A stretch of 64,000 nt of DNA from Montifringilla adamsi (taxonomy: Eukaryota > Chordata > Aves > Passeriformes > Passeridae), in assembly GCA_017590115.1 (NCBI GenBank), contig JAGGNK010012003.1, positions 314,345-378,344 of the forward strand, in the 5' to 3' direction. Below are positions 43,701-55,582 of this stretch, piece by piece. Numbering within the stretch: the first letter of the stretch is position 1; every line of letters starts with the position of its first letter. The position numbers and the translations under genes were made by a program. The notes under the pieces are model-generated. The model saw only the letters and a program-made list of their open reading frames with translations. It was not told the DNA's origin and did no database searches.

Positions 43701-46700
43701 ATCAGAAAGCAGAGGTGCTTTGATGACTAAAACATCATTTTCCTTGTTTAAGTGGCTTTGGGGTTTAGGTTATGTATTGTGGAGGCATATGATAAATAAC
43801 TACATGAGAAAGACAAACAGCAAGAGAACGGGATGCAACACGAGGAAACAGTTGGGCAAACAAAAGGAACCAATGTGAAGAAAGAAGTGTTTCCTTTTTG
43901 GCTGCAGACTTGCACAAATGAGGGAGGACTGAGTAGATGCAAAGTAGAGAAACATGTTACTGTGCATGTAGCTCACTACCAAAAGGAAATATTTGAATTT
44001 CATCCTTACTTCCAGCAGCCTCTGAAGAGGTGGAATCCAAATGACAACAAATCAGTTACAAGGGGAGGAACTCTATCAAATAAATCCAAGAACAAAAACA
44101 GTACATTCCACACATAAATCTCCACAAGTCTCTTGCAACCACTACTTATGTCATTTTATGTAATACAGTATATTTACCTTCCATGGCAAGTGAATTATCA
44201 ATTCCCAGCCCCACCATCCAAACTTTCTGCAATTCTTTTAAGGTGGGATGGGACAAGTGAAGGAAGAACTGGACATAGCAATGTTCACTCAATTTCTTAT
44301 GATTACACATGGAAGATCAGAAGCAACCTAAGCTCATTGAGTACACAATGATTTTGAAGTCTCTTCAGCAGTTTTTTTTTTATTTTTAAACAGGTCAAAC
44401 AATACACAGCTCAAACTGACCAGCATCAGTTAACATCAGCGGTACATAAAACTTTCTTCCTTGCAACATCACATCAGGCTTGCTAAGAACCTGACAACTG
44501 AGGCAGCTCCCTGCACAAAAACCTTCACTTCCCACCTTTTCAAGCAAAGGGAACACACAGCACTTACTTTTCATGAGTTTTCCTGACAAGTCCTTTAGTG
44601 CAGAGGAGGGGCTGTTTCTATTTGATACTGAAAGCTTGGAAGATTCTTGCTGATCAGCTGGAAGAGAGCGAGTCCCTGGCTCTGCTTTGCCCCGAGGCAG
44701 AGCCCTGCTGCTGTGGCTGTCCCGCCCTGGCAGCTCCACGTGGTTCTGGCTGCTGGCAGTTCTGTCAGGGCTGGAGCCCTCCAGCCTCTCCTCCAGCCAG
44801 GCAGCAGGAGGAGAGGAGGCCAATTCCTGCTGTTTGGAGGGGGACACTGGCTCTGCCAGGGAGCTCTGCTTCACCGTGTTCAGGCTGTGCGCGCGGATGC
44901 GGGACCAGGTGGTGGAGTGGAAGCTCTCGGCCTCCAACCAGAATTTCACCAAGTGCTCCATCCTGCGCAGCTCCATGAACTGGATGAAGTAAGGGAGGGC
45001 TACACTGTCCTGCAGGACTTGTTCAAGGGTCTTGGAAAGGCTTGATTTGGTCTCTTGAGCCTGGTAGTTCAGACACGATCTGCCTAAAGGAAAACACGAA
45101 AGGGAGTGAGTCCCTATTGTAGCACACATGTGGGGGTTGGATACAAAAGTGAAGAGGCAATTCCAGCACAGTGACCAAGTAAAGGAATTGTCTGCTCCCT
45201 TCAAATCCCTCCCAGGGTTACACAGATGCTACTGTAACAGCAGCCACACTGTTATTACCTGTTTGTTTATCTGAAAACCAAGGGATGGTGAGTGCACCAG
45301 GAATACACACAGTAACAATAAAAGCTGACATTCTTACAGCCTTACCTAAGTCTCCAAAGTGAGCAGCTTCCATGTGACTTGGCTGCTTCTTGAGGGCAGC
45401 TGTGCGGCTGCTGGAGAAGGAGTCCATGTTGGCAGAGATGGCATTGATGGCCACATGGCTTGGTCCTGCAGCCTCCAGCAAGGCATGATTCCTAGTGCTT
45501 CTCTGAGGGGAATGTACTGGGACTGGAGCTGGAATCAAGACAGGAATTGTTAAAGCACAAGGACAACAAGACCTCTTCTAAACACTGCCCAATGCAAAGC
45601 CCCCCAAAATATTCCAGGGAGTCTGCAAGAGTCAGTCTCATTAGAACCTCACTGTACCACTGGGTGTCATCTTTGATCAAGGGTCTGATTAAAGACCACA
45701 AGTTTTATTACTGCAAGAATAAACTCACTCCCACCCAGCTTTATTTTCCTCATTCAGCAGTAAATCAAGAGATGCCACGTCTAGGTTTACATGTGAAATA
45801 TTCCTCAGTCTTCCTGCTTCCTTGATAACCACTACTGTAACAACTTTATACTCTGTCAACAGTTTAGTTTAGTTCCAATGCTCCTGCCAATCCATCTCCA
45901 TGCCTATTTGAAAGCCAAATTGTGATAAAAAATCCTGAGCTACAAAGCTATCAGTGAGGTTTAATAAGAGTTATTTCTCAAAAATATTTTTGTTGCTTCT
46001 GCTTGGTTGCAAGAGGAAAAAAAAAGCAATAAGGAAATACCTCTGATGAAACCTAGGTTATAAACTTAACCCCTTCAGCTGTTTTAGGACACAAGTGGCT
46101 ACTGGAGCTCAAAAAGAACAAATAAGAACTTCCTCACACAAAACTCTGCTAATTGTTAATTGATGACAAAGCTGAAACAAACCCCAAACATGCTCCCAGC
46201 AGATTCCAAAGCTCTCAGGAAGCTGTGTTAGCTGAGGATGCCATGCAGGGACATCTTACACCTCTGACTCAAAAATAAAGCACGTCACATGAGCTGATTG
46301 GCTCAACTCTTCCCAGGGATGTGTTCCATCAAGGTGTCAGGCAACTTGGGTTCATGACTTCCATGCTGCATCACTTTATTTTTACTCCCAATTTTATGAC
46401 AGCAGATGACAATTTCACACTTAGATGTCACAGATACCTCAGGAGCAATGGAAACATTTAAATTAATGCCAAGTGTTTGCGCAGTTGCAGGACTGGACAT
46501 CAAGACACCACTTGCTGCTCCTTACAAAGCCTCTGGGTGTTTCATACCAGCAATAATGGAGAGAATACCTTTTCTCCAAGGCCAAGGGATGGCAGCAGTG
46601 GGAAAATTGGTGGAGATCACTTGTGTAGAGCCAGAGCCACACTCCTCATGATGCTACAGCCTTTTGTCAATTAGATTTAAATTTAATTTTATATTTTGGA

Positions 46701-49700
46701 CATTTGGGGGAAAAATGTTCTACTCTCTCCAAGGGTCAAACAAAGGAGCTCTCTGCTGCAGCAGCTCACAACGTGCAATATTACAACTTTTCAAGTTTAT
46801 TTTTATTTTCAGGGTCACCATAACTGGTAGTTGCACTGAAAGGTGAGGTGGGGCTATGAAATGGATGCAGCTCACTGCTTCCTGCATTTGATTTGAAAGA
46901 CAGACCACCAAGAAAAAAACCTGCAATTTTCTCCTGATGTGCAGATAACACATTACCAAGTACAGAAACAAGATTTTGTCTCAGGGTATGAAAGTAACAG
47001 ATCAGATTCTGGCTTTTACCTCATCTCCTTTCAGTACTGCAAGAAAATCTGACAGATCAGCAAACTTGTTTTCCTACAGTTTATAAATCTCTTTTCCACC
47101 AACTTTCCTAAGAGATTTAGCAGCAAGACCTCTGCACAGAGCAGCAAGGAATGGCTCATTCAGGATTGGGATCTTCAGCCTCACAAACCCCATCAAAGTT
47201 AAATCTGCAGCTTCTTCTGCACATCAGACACAGTGAAGCTGCACTTTTCAAACTCCAAAGGACAATGCACTTGAGCAAGGAGCTCCAGGAGCATTTTGTT
47301 GTGGATAAGGAACAACCACTGCAAGGTGACACTTTGAATTAAAGCTCATGCCTGACATAACTTAATAACCTCCTGCACCTACAGATTCAGCAAGAGGAAG
47401 AGGAAAGATTAGTTACTATAAATAGCCAGAAACAGAATTAATTCCTGGGTTTGGTTTGGGTTTGATGCACAGGTCAGATCTGTGCTCAGGAGTAAGGAAT
47501 GATCCTGTTGGGGAAGATAAAAATGGTGGATGATGGCAGAGATCTGAATTTACAGACAAAAGTTTGATCTTACTTTTAATTGCTTTGACATCTGTGGTCT
47601 TTTCTTGTTCTTTGCCTTTCACTGTAAAATACAAGGGAAAATGTTAATATGTTAATGCTATTTTGGGTCACTAATGGCATTCACCTGAGAATGGACATAG
47701 AATTCCCAACATCTGCAAGTATCAGAGGCACACAGAAACTGTAATTTTGTTAAAACTGATTTCTCATTTAAGTTGCACACCCAGTAGCTGACAGAGGCTT
47801 TCAAAGCTTTTCTGTTGACTTACTTTCAAAAGCAAAACCTTATCATCCATTAATTAAATTTCATGAAATACAGTCTGTTACATTTCCATGGAGGAAGATG
47901 TTTGCCATCCACAAATTAAAGCTACATTCAGGGTGACTTTAATAAACAGTTTGAACTGGGAAGGGTGGGAAAGGCGTGCTTTAAGTGTGGAGCACTGGCA
48001 GGTGCTCTCTGTGAACAAAAAATCACCTTAAAAGAACATTTCCCTTGTGTTACAGGAAGAGCAGCACAACACCCAACACTGAGGAGATGTGGGCTGGCTC
48101 TGGCCCCACGGAGCTGCTTCCATGCACATGATGGGTACCACAGAAATGCCCTGGAAACTGCCTGCAAACAGTTCATTCTCACAAAAAGTCTTGCTTAATC
48201 ATCATGAAACCCCGGGTGAGCAACTGATGGGGAGATAACAGTGTAAAAAGTAGTGATGGAAAAGCGCTTTGAGGATTTATTTTTTTAAAAATGTTACTAT
48301 TTTTTAAAGGAAGCTCCTAAAGGAAGTGAAGGAGGAGATCTATTCAAAACAAAAATAAATAAGCCCAAGCAGCACATAAACAGGACGGCAGAGAAACAAA
48401 CGCAGGGGTGACACTGGAGAATGTGATCCACCCGGAGGCTGCTCCAGGCAAGGATTATTACTACAAATAGGTCACCCCTGAACACGACTGTGGAGCCCTT
48501 CCTAAGGTAACCACAAGGCACAGCCCAGCACAATCCCACATTTACACCACAAAACACATCCCAAAAACCCACCCGAAGCGTTCCTATGCCGAGCTAAGGA
48601 TGGTAAATATTTCAGAGGAGAGCTCCGGTCTCCGGTTACATAATTGCCCTGCCCGGTGGCTGCAGCACTCCGCCAGCCTCCCCTGCGAGCACAAACGCTG
48701 CAGGGCTGCAAATCGGCAGCTCGGGGTCGAAAATTCCAGCTGCCAGGGAGCACATTGTGTGACAGAGGTCTTTAAGTGACCATTAAAAGAGGAGGATTGT
48801 CTCCAGCTGACCTGCAGCCGGTGCAGCAGGAGGGTAACCAGCCTTTACATAACTGCAGCTGATGGACAGGAGAGAAATCAACCTCTGTGAACTCTCATCT
48901 TTCCCAAATCACTCCAATACTTCATCAAACCAGATCCTAGCTACCAACAGCAATTCCTGGGTTTCACATCAGCCCTCCATAAGCCTATTTTCAGTTTAAA
49001 TACCTCTGTTCCTTCTTTCCAAGCTACTCAGTTCCTCCCTAAATACCTACTTACAACTGGAAATATGAACTCCAGGGCTGTGTCCCAACCCTTTCCACAC
49101 AGGCTGCTTCTGTCCCCAGCAGCTCTGAGCACGACCAAGTGACAACAGTAACAGGAGGGGACAGAATCAGCTCAGATCCAGGACAAGCCCGAATTTCAGA
49201 GTGAAGTTTCACTGCATGAATTCACTTTCACTTCCCCCAGAAAGCGGATGCTGTGCGGTGCCTGTGTGAAACCAGAAGGAACCACAGCACAAGGGCCGAG
49301 GGTGAGATTTCCAGTGGCCAATCCCATTCCAAAGGGTGCCAAACAGCACGTGACGTTCCAGAGTTTCAATTCACATCTTGAAATGCTCTGAACAAACTCA
49401 AAAAGCGTTCACAGTGTGTCAACAGCACACAAAAAACAACGAGATCCTGCTGAGGTCAGCCAGGCTGTGGGACTGCACGTTATTCCCAAGATATCCCCAG
49501 GGATGAGCTGTTCCACTGGCAGCAGTTTCATAACCTGCCCTCGAGCACCCAGCTCACCTGTTATACTTTGATTTCTCAACCCATTATCCAACCCAGCCTG
49601 CCAGACCTTTATTTTAAGGCCCAAGCTATAAAAACACTTCACCTTCAGTTTTGATTTTTCTACAGGTCAGTTGCTTTATGATCTTTGCTATGGTTTAATT

Positions 49701-51169
49701 TTAAATTAGTTTTCATTTTTACCTACTGCAATATCCTCATAAACAACAACAGCTCACCCCAGGATCATTGGTGTTTGTAGGATTTTGGCCTGCACGTGGC
49801 CAGAGTTTTATCCTAAGCCTTAATGTGCTGCTTTCCTCACAGCTTCAGCTCAAATTTTCTCTAAAAGCCACACCTAAAAACGGAGATCACACCGAGCAGT
49901 GCTTTATGCACAGCCCAGATGAAAGGTTGCTTTTCTCCTCTCCTTCACAGCGTCTCTCTTGGGCATTTAGTGCTGATTTGCCTCTCTGACCAAAGATCCT
50001 TTAATCAAAGGAACACAGATCCTCAATTACACTTCTCAGATAATCAGAGCTTTCATGGCTTTCTCCCTGAGAAAGTTTCCACACAGGCTGACCTTGTCCC
50101 TGTGATCCCACGTCAGGACAGAACCTCAGCTCCACAATTCTCAATGAAGCAGCAGGAGCGCTTTTTGAAGAGTTTATAACCACTATCAAAGTTTCATTCT
50201 GCAGCCTAACATTTGTATATAAACACCCCAAAAAGGGCACTTGCAAAACCCTCAGTGGCTTCCAGGCTTTTCAGATCTGCTAAGTTCAGACTCATTTCTT
50301 GCACAACCGCTGCACTAACCTCCCCAAAGAGTGACATTTTCAGTGCTGCTGCTCTGGCTGAGCAAGATCCAGAGGATGTGAGAGCCATCACCACCACCCA
50401 GGTACCACGTCCTTGCCTCCCAGGATGTGCATTTTGGGTTCAGTAACCCAGAGAGGCTTTAGGACAGTGCTGCATCAGAAGATCAGCGGTTGCACTGCTC
50501 GAGCTGCAGCATCACGAGGAAACAGAACTTTCCCAAGGGGCCCTTCCTAAAAGGTGCCACTTTCAACAAAAACCACACAAATCACAGCAGGGCAGGTTGA
50601 GAGCACAGGGCCCTGCCTGCAGCACGAGCACAAAGTGCCTTCAGAACGCTGCACTCCCAGAGAGCACTTAAACTGCGCCCATTTGTGCTGCTGGAGTATT
50701 ATAAATATTTCAGCAGCCCTGAATTTCCCAGCTTGTGCTCCCTACCAATCCATTGCAGAATAAACTGCCACGGACTCCTTTGCTTTCGAGAGCTCAGTGC
50801 CACGAGGTCTCTTTTTCACTGACATTTTCAGCTGCTGCTGTACATTCTCAGCCCTTTACAATTTTTACAAAGCCGGCTATATCAGCATTGTGAAAAAACC
50901 ACCCGTAAAGGGCTCAGAGGCTCAAACCCTGCACGAAGCCCGGGAGGTGCCACAGCCCCCTCCCGCCCGGTCACCGTCCGGACCGCGGGCAGCCCGGGGG
51001 CCGCAGCCGGCGGGCGCAGCCGAGCCCCCGAGCCCCGCCACCCCCGCGGGAGGACACAGCCCCGGCACTGACCGTCATTGGCGGGGAGGCCGCTCCTCAG
51101 GGCCCGCGCGTCCTCGCGGGGCGCGGTGGCGATGCCCGGAGGGGCAGGGCCGGGGCCCGGCAGCCGNNN
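34730..51169 (-). CDS. AKAP10: AKAP10 (D-AKAP2), A-kinase anchoring protein 10, 15 coding exons; start codon in an assembly gap
   Basis: Dual-specificity scaffold tethering PKA regulatory subunits near mitochondria and endosomes (family knowledge). Exons, in transcript order: 51073-51169, 47574-47621, 45346-45528, 44568-45083, 43081-43179, 42563-42647, 42101-42224, 40917-41053, 39847-39991, 38968-39141, 37476-37585, 37067-37149, 36459-36511, 35783-35878, 34730-34735. Phases agree throughout, giving 651 residues (human 662). The first RGS segment begins in exon 4 (LPYFIQFMELRRMEHL). The second RGS domain spans exons 7-10 (about residues 343-515). The amphipathic PKA-binding helix AWRIAKMIVNDVMQQAQ is in exon 14 (about 623-639), and a C-terminal TKL PDZ ligand ends the protein. 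The linker inside the first RGS region is somewhat shorter than in human and strongly diverged. The initiator ATG is not visible. Confidence 0.95.
41232..41266 (+). repeat. purine-only low-complexity tract (GA and poly-A)
   Basis: All-purine stretch of GGA, (GA)n and a run of about 11 A in AKAP10 intron 7. Simple sequence with no associated element seen. Confidence 0.85.
41801..42030 (-). mobile_element. CR1 LINE 3'-end fragment, reverse orientation
   Basis: Sits in AKAP10 intron 7, in the same orientation as the gene. Read on the plus strand it starts with agaattatagaattacagaa, then has 'ccctgccatgggcaggga', 'catccagcctggccttggg', 'ccagggatccaggggcagcc', 'cctgcccaatatccaac'. This is the reversed CR1 3' tail of the form common in songbird genomes. 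Truncated and non-coding. Confidence 0.85.
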
Positions 51170-51170
51170 N
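51073..51170 (-). other. AKAP10: AKAP10 first coding exon interrupted by a 4-N gap (51167-51170)
   Basis: A GTCAGTG donor follows ...PANDG, and the one-base overhang joins exon 2 (VKGKEQEK) in the same phase as the mammalian gene. Reading back in this frame there is no ATG up to the gap. Upstream of the gap the frame meets a TAG without any ATG. One gap codon (51167-51169) falls exactly in frame before Arg-Leu-Pro-Gly-Pro, resembling the human MRGAGP start. The start codon is therefore most likely hidden in the gap. Confidence 0.7.
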
Positions 51171-51300
51171 GCGGCCGCCGGGGCGGGGGAAGGCGGGAGG
51201 GAGGGAAGGCAGCGCGCCGGGTCCTATGAATGAAGCTGCTGCGCCCGCCCGCCGCCGCCGCCGCTCCCTCCGCCTCTTCCTCCCGCGGCGGCGCCCGCGG

Positions 51301-51540
51301 CCGCCATGTTGTCAACAACGGCCCCGCGCCCGCTTCCGGCAGCGCCGCCCGCGCGGCACGGCGGGATGCGGCCGCACTCAACATGGCCGCCCCGGCCTCG
51401 CTCCCACCGGCCAATGGGGCCGGGCGGGGCCGCCATGTTGGGTGAGGGCAAGGAGCCCGCGGGGGTCCGGGGGGGCGGAGCAGCCATCTTTGATCAGGGC
51501 GGGGGCCGCCGGGCGGCGTGAGGCGCCGGCCGCCATCTTG
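51301..51540. promoter_or_regulatory. Cluster of five YY1-like CCATNTT motifs
   Basis: Matches: CCGCCATGTTG at 51301-51311, its reverse form CAACATGGCCGCC at 51379-51391, CGCCATGTTG at 51431-51440, CAGCCATCTTTG at 51481-51492 and CGCCATCTTG at 51531-51540. All contain the CCATNTT core of the YY1 consensus. YY1 sites often lie at or just downstream of CpG promoter starts. The cluster sits 130-370 bp upstream of the AKAP10 start codon. Confidence 0.6.
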
Positions 51541-51593
51541 GCTGAGGGCACGGGTGACCCGGGGACGCTGCGGCAGCGAGGGAGCGACCCGTG

Positions 51594-51672
51594 GGCAGGG
51601 GACAGAGAGCCCGAGGGCAGGGGACAGAGCCCTGAATGCAGGGGACAGGGCACCGAAACCAGGGGACGGCGG
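51594..51672 (+). repeat. G-rich 21-22-bp tandem repeat, four copies
   Basis: The core caggggaca recurs at about 51596, 51618, 51639 and 51660 with diverged spacers (gagagcccgag, gagccctgaat, gggcaccgaaac). It flanks the AKAP10 CpG island on the side away from the gene. Confidence 0.75.
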
Positions 51673-51899
51673 GCGACCGCTGTGCAGGGCCGTGAGAGCC
51701 GAGGCGCCCTGGAGAGAGACCTCAGGGACGTGTCCCAAAATGTCCCCTTCAGCCGTGGGGGCTCAGCAGAGGGGCGGACAGACAGACGGACACACGGACA
51801 GCCCTGCCCGGGGTGTGAAGGCTCTGCAGTGCCGGCCCCGGTCCTGCCGCCGTGTGGGGCCTGGCTGTGCAGGACACGCGGCCGGTGCCGGAATGCGGC

Positions 51900-51994
51900 G
51901 GCTCCTCCATCCCACAGCGGCTCCTCCATCCCACGGCATCTCCCTCATCCCACAGCAGCCCCTTCATCCCACAGCAGTTCCTCCATCCCACGGC
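51900..51994 (+). repeat. 19-bp tandem repeat, five copies
   Basis: Consensus ggctcctccatcccacagc. Copies start at 51900, 51919, 51938, 51957 and 51976; all keep the tcatccca/ccatccca core and vary at the first bases. Minisatellite at the edge of the AKAP10 CpG island. Confidence 0.9.
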
Positions 51995-52019
51995 AGCCCG
52001 GGTCCAGCACAGCCAGAAA

Positions 52020-55000
52020 TCCCTGCCGGGCCGCTTGCCACCTGCGGAATTGCTGTCCCATAAGTCAGTTCCGTCTGCGCCCCGAATCCTGCCACAAAAA
52101 TCCTCTTAATCACCCTCCCGAGGCAAATCTGCTCTACGCTCACCTGCCAAGGATGTTTGTCACCATGACACGGTGCTTAGGTTGATATCTGATGAGGAGA
52201 TCTCTGCTCTAAAAACTTTACAAACACTTTGTAAACACTGTGATTATAAATTCTGGTTAGTGTGTGAGGAAACTGAGGCACAGAGCCAGGGCAGCTCTGT
52301 CACCCCGGATCGATGCAGTGTCACCCTGAGCCGTGTAACTGTCCTGCCCTTACTCCTGAGCCGTGCCAAAATGATGTAATTAACAATCATTGCCTGAGTT
52401 TCTGCGCCGTCTTTCATCTGAGCATTCCAAAGCTCTTTACAAACACTCAGTAATTAAGACTCATCAATTGTAAATGGCATAAAAGGTACACGGGGATCTT
52501 CCAGGGCTGGGATGGAGCTGTCTCCTGGGCGGGATGGTGCCGCTGATCAACACCCTGTAGCAATTGCATTTTCTCTTTTGATATTATTTTTGTTAACTGA
52601 TGCTCTTTGATACAGTTTTGTACACATGCCCAGAGGCTGGCTGGAGCATAATGAACTATTCTATATGGTTTCTGCATAATGAATGGAATTATTTAATTGG
52701 CACATAACCTTAGAGACTGCTAATAGACTGAAACATTCCGAAGATGAGCAAACTGGAAAGAATGGGGTGACTCAGGGAACACTAAATTAACATATTCTGC
52801 CAAAAACTTTGCACCCAGGCCTCTGGGGTTTCAGAGTATACATGGGGGTTGAAGAAGGATGCAATGATTTACACAAGAGTTTGACATTCATTACCTTCCC
52901 TGGACTGAAATTTTCTCTCACTTTTGGGATTCAGACGGGCTGAAGCTCCAATCCAGAGCTGCTCACCCAGCCTTGGACCTGGATGTGAACTGGAAGTGTG
53001 AGTGACAGCAGGTGCTGGAGTCTTTAACAGAACATGACAGTTTAATTATCTGAGCAATCAGTTAAATATGACTTCAGGACATGGGTTGGCCAACGTCAGA
53101 GAAGCTGAGGGACTCCTCCCTAAATGAAAATATTCAAATTAAAAAAAAAAAAAAAGCTGTCTCCCTGCTTGATTTTTTCCTCTCCACAGCTAGAAAAAGA
53201 AGTAAACTTTTAATATCTGAAAAGATCTGAATGGAATGCTCGTGTTTGGACAGATATAATAAAGCAGGACAAGACTTTGTTGCCTTTGATAATTAATCAC
53301 AGGGCACTGCTCTGCTCAATTACAGCACAAAAGCACAAATGTAACACATGTTAGAGGCCATTCACATTTCTCCCATCTTTGGGACAGTCCATTTATTCCC
53401 ATGATGCTGGGATTCTCTCTCATATATAGAATTCTAACTACTTTGGAATACAAATACCAAAAATTATATGAGTAAGGACTTTAACAGCTGAGATCTTACT
53501 CTGGAATAAATAATAACATCCTAAACACATCAGGAGTCAAAGATGTCTTTGCACAGAAACTCACATCACCTTAAATTAGGGATTTGTATTTTACTTCTTC
53601 TTTTCTTTTCTTTTTTAATGGGAAAGCAAGTGTCTGCATGCACACACAAAATTCCTGGCAGGTTTGGCTGTGGCTGACCTCAGTCCGTGAACCTCATGGG
53701 AACAGGAGGGTTGGTACCTGTGCTGAGCATTTAAAAGAAGGGAATTCTCCCACGTCCCAGCCTGGTGAAAATTAACTGCTTTTATTAAAACTGCAATTCC
53801 TCCCTGTCTCCTTCCACGGGGCACATTCCCAGGGAGGGAGGTTTTTTCAAGCAAGGGGTGAAGAGTCTGCCTGACTCCCAGTGGTGAGTTAAAACTCGAG
53901 GTCTGAAGTGTAAAATGGGGTAAAAAGGTAAAAAAAAAAAAGGTTCACTCCCAGCAGGAAGAGCGGTGTTGGTGACCTGCTTCTGCAGGTGTGCTGGACA
54001 GCAGAGCTCTGGGAAGCAGCTCTGAGCAGCAGAAAGCAGAAAATCCCCTTCTCCAGGTCCTGAGCTCTTCCCAGCCCTGCCGCGGCTGCTCCTGCAGGAA
54101 CGGAGCCTTTTCTGCAGGGCTGGAGCCACTCTGGAATGATCCTGACTTAGGGAAGGCAAAGGGGCTCGCTGGCACCTCCACCTGCCCAGACGGCATCGCG
54201 GGGGACTCACCTCGGATGCCCTTTCTCCAATCCACAGTGCTTTCCCCACGTTCTTGCCATTCTGTGGCATCATAAATACTTGGAAAATAATAATTTATTT
54301 TAACACCACCTTTTGTTTCTCCGTTCTTTCCCCCCATCCCACCGTTTGCTTTTCTGGATGCCTCAGGGAGTACAACAAGCGATGACAGCAGTCGGGTCTT
54401 TCTTCAAACCAGGGATATGCAGGGAAAAACAAGGCTGAGTGTGATTTTGTCCCTTCAGAACTTTCCTGAGGCCACAGGAGGAGCAGCATCCGCGGCATTT
54501 CTGAAATCAGGACACAGGCACACGCCCGTGAAGCCCAGCGGCTGCATGCGGACAGAACCGCAGCGCTGCCGGGGCCTTGGCCGGTGCATGCAGCTGCAGG
54601 AGCGGATTTGCCATCGCTGCCGCAGCACTCCGGGCGCACACCAGGAGAGGGTGCCAAGCCCCCGGCTTGTGCTGCCGGGATCCGCACGGGCTTCCCAGGA
54701 CGCGGAGCCCTCTCCAAGCGCTGCGCTTAAAACACCAACCAACGCGTCCTGGAGCTAAAGGAAAATCTCTTCTTTTTTGGACCAAAAGCTGCCCAAATGT
54801 CTTTACCTGTTTCAGCGCTATCGGCAGTAAGTGCCCGAAACCCGCCCGAGGACATTAGCGCAGGATAAAGGCATTTTTTGCTACATTTTGAAAAGGATCT
54901 GGTTCTTTATGCGGCTGATGGACGTGGGACCGCTGGAGACCGAAAAAACCCGTAAGATCTGCGAGGCACGAACATAAAACATCAATCCGTGCTTCACAGG

Positions 55001-55160
55001 CACCGTGAGGTTTAGCAGGAATAAAACCTGATCCATGAAGTTTTTAGAATGACTGTTATAAAAATCCATCTGCACTGGGAGGCGCAGCTTTTACACCTCA
55101 AGCAAGCGCAGGCTCCCGGGCAGCCGCTCTGCCTCCAACACCTTGGAGAAACCTGCGGGA
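52020..55160. other. Intergenic region between AKAP10 and the LHFPL-like gene, no gene seen
   Basis: About 3 kb between divergent promoters. Short reading frames only, none recognisable. The part at about 52,440-52,715 is AT-rich with homeodomain- and TCF-like words (caattg, ctttgat, attaatt-like) and could be a non-coding regulatory element; this is inference from composition only. Confidence 0.65.
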
Positions 55161-55169
55161 TTAGAGGAT

Positions 55170-55582
55170 AACACAGCCCGAGCCGGCAGACCCCGAGTCC
55201 GAGACCTCTCTGCCACGGAGGGTTCAAATCCCCCGCGCGGTGCTCCCGCGGAATTCCCGCACCCGCCTTCCCCACGCGTGTCCGGGAGAGCTGCCGGAGC
55301 GGAGCCGCAGCATCGCCGTCTGCGAGCACGGAGGGACGGTTAAAAATACCGCCGCTAATTGACCGCAGCAACAACCCGACCCTTTCGGGGCCGCTGCAGC
55401 GGGCGGAGAATCGCCCTGAGCCCCCCGAGCAGCGGGCGCGCAGGTGACCCCGCTCCCCCGCCCCGGATTCCCCCCGCCCGCCGCGGGTGTCGCAACCGCG
55501 CCCGTCCTCAGCCGCGCCCCGCGGGGGGGGCGGCGCGGGGAGCGCGCAGGGAGCGCGCAGGTCCCTGCCCCGCCGGCGCACC
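55170..55582 (+). promoter_or_regulatory. CpG island upstream of the LHFPL-like exon
   Basis: GC- and CpG-rich sequence leading to the plus-strand ATG at 55583, with the island continuing through the exon into the start of the intron. No TATA box in a convincing position. It marks a likely promoter; the transcription start is unknown. Confidence 0.6.

Larger units (their letters stand above)
50930..51760 (-). promoter_or_regulatory. AKAP10: AKAP10 CpG island and promoter
   Basis: Dense CpG and GC-rich block covering AKAP10 coding exon 1 and about 600 bp upstream. It includes GCC-triplet-rich DNA near 51240-51300, a four-base assembly gap, and five YY1-like motifs. Open frames over the region on both strands are GC artefacts. 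Confidence 0.75.

Noticed and set aside
50797..52185. A 462-codon open frame on the plus strand across the AKAP10 CpG island
   Set aside because: It crosses the N gap, is rich in Arg/Pro/Gly from CpG composition, overlaps AKAP10 exon 1 in antisense and contains the 19-bp repeat. No domain is visible.
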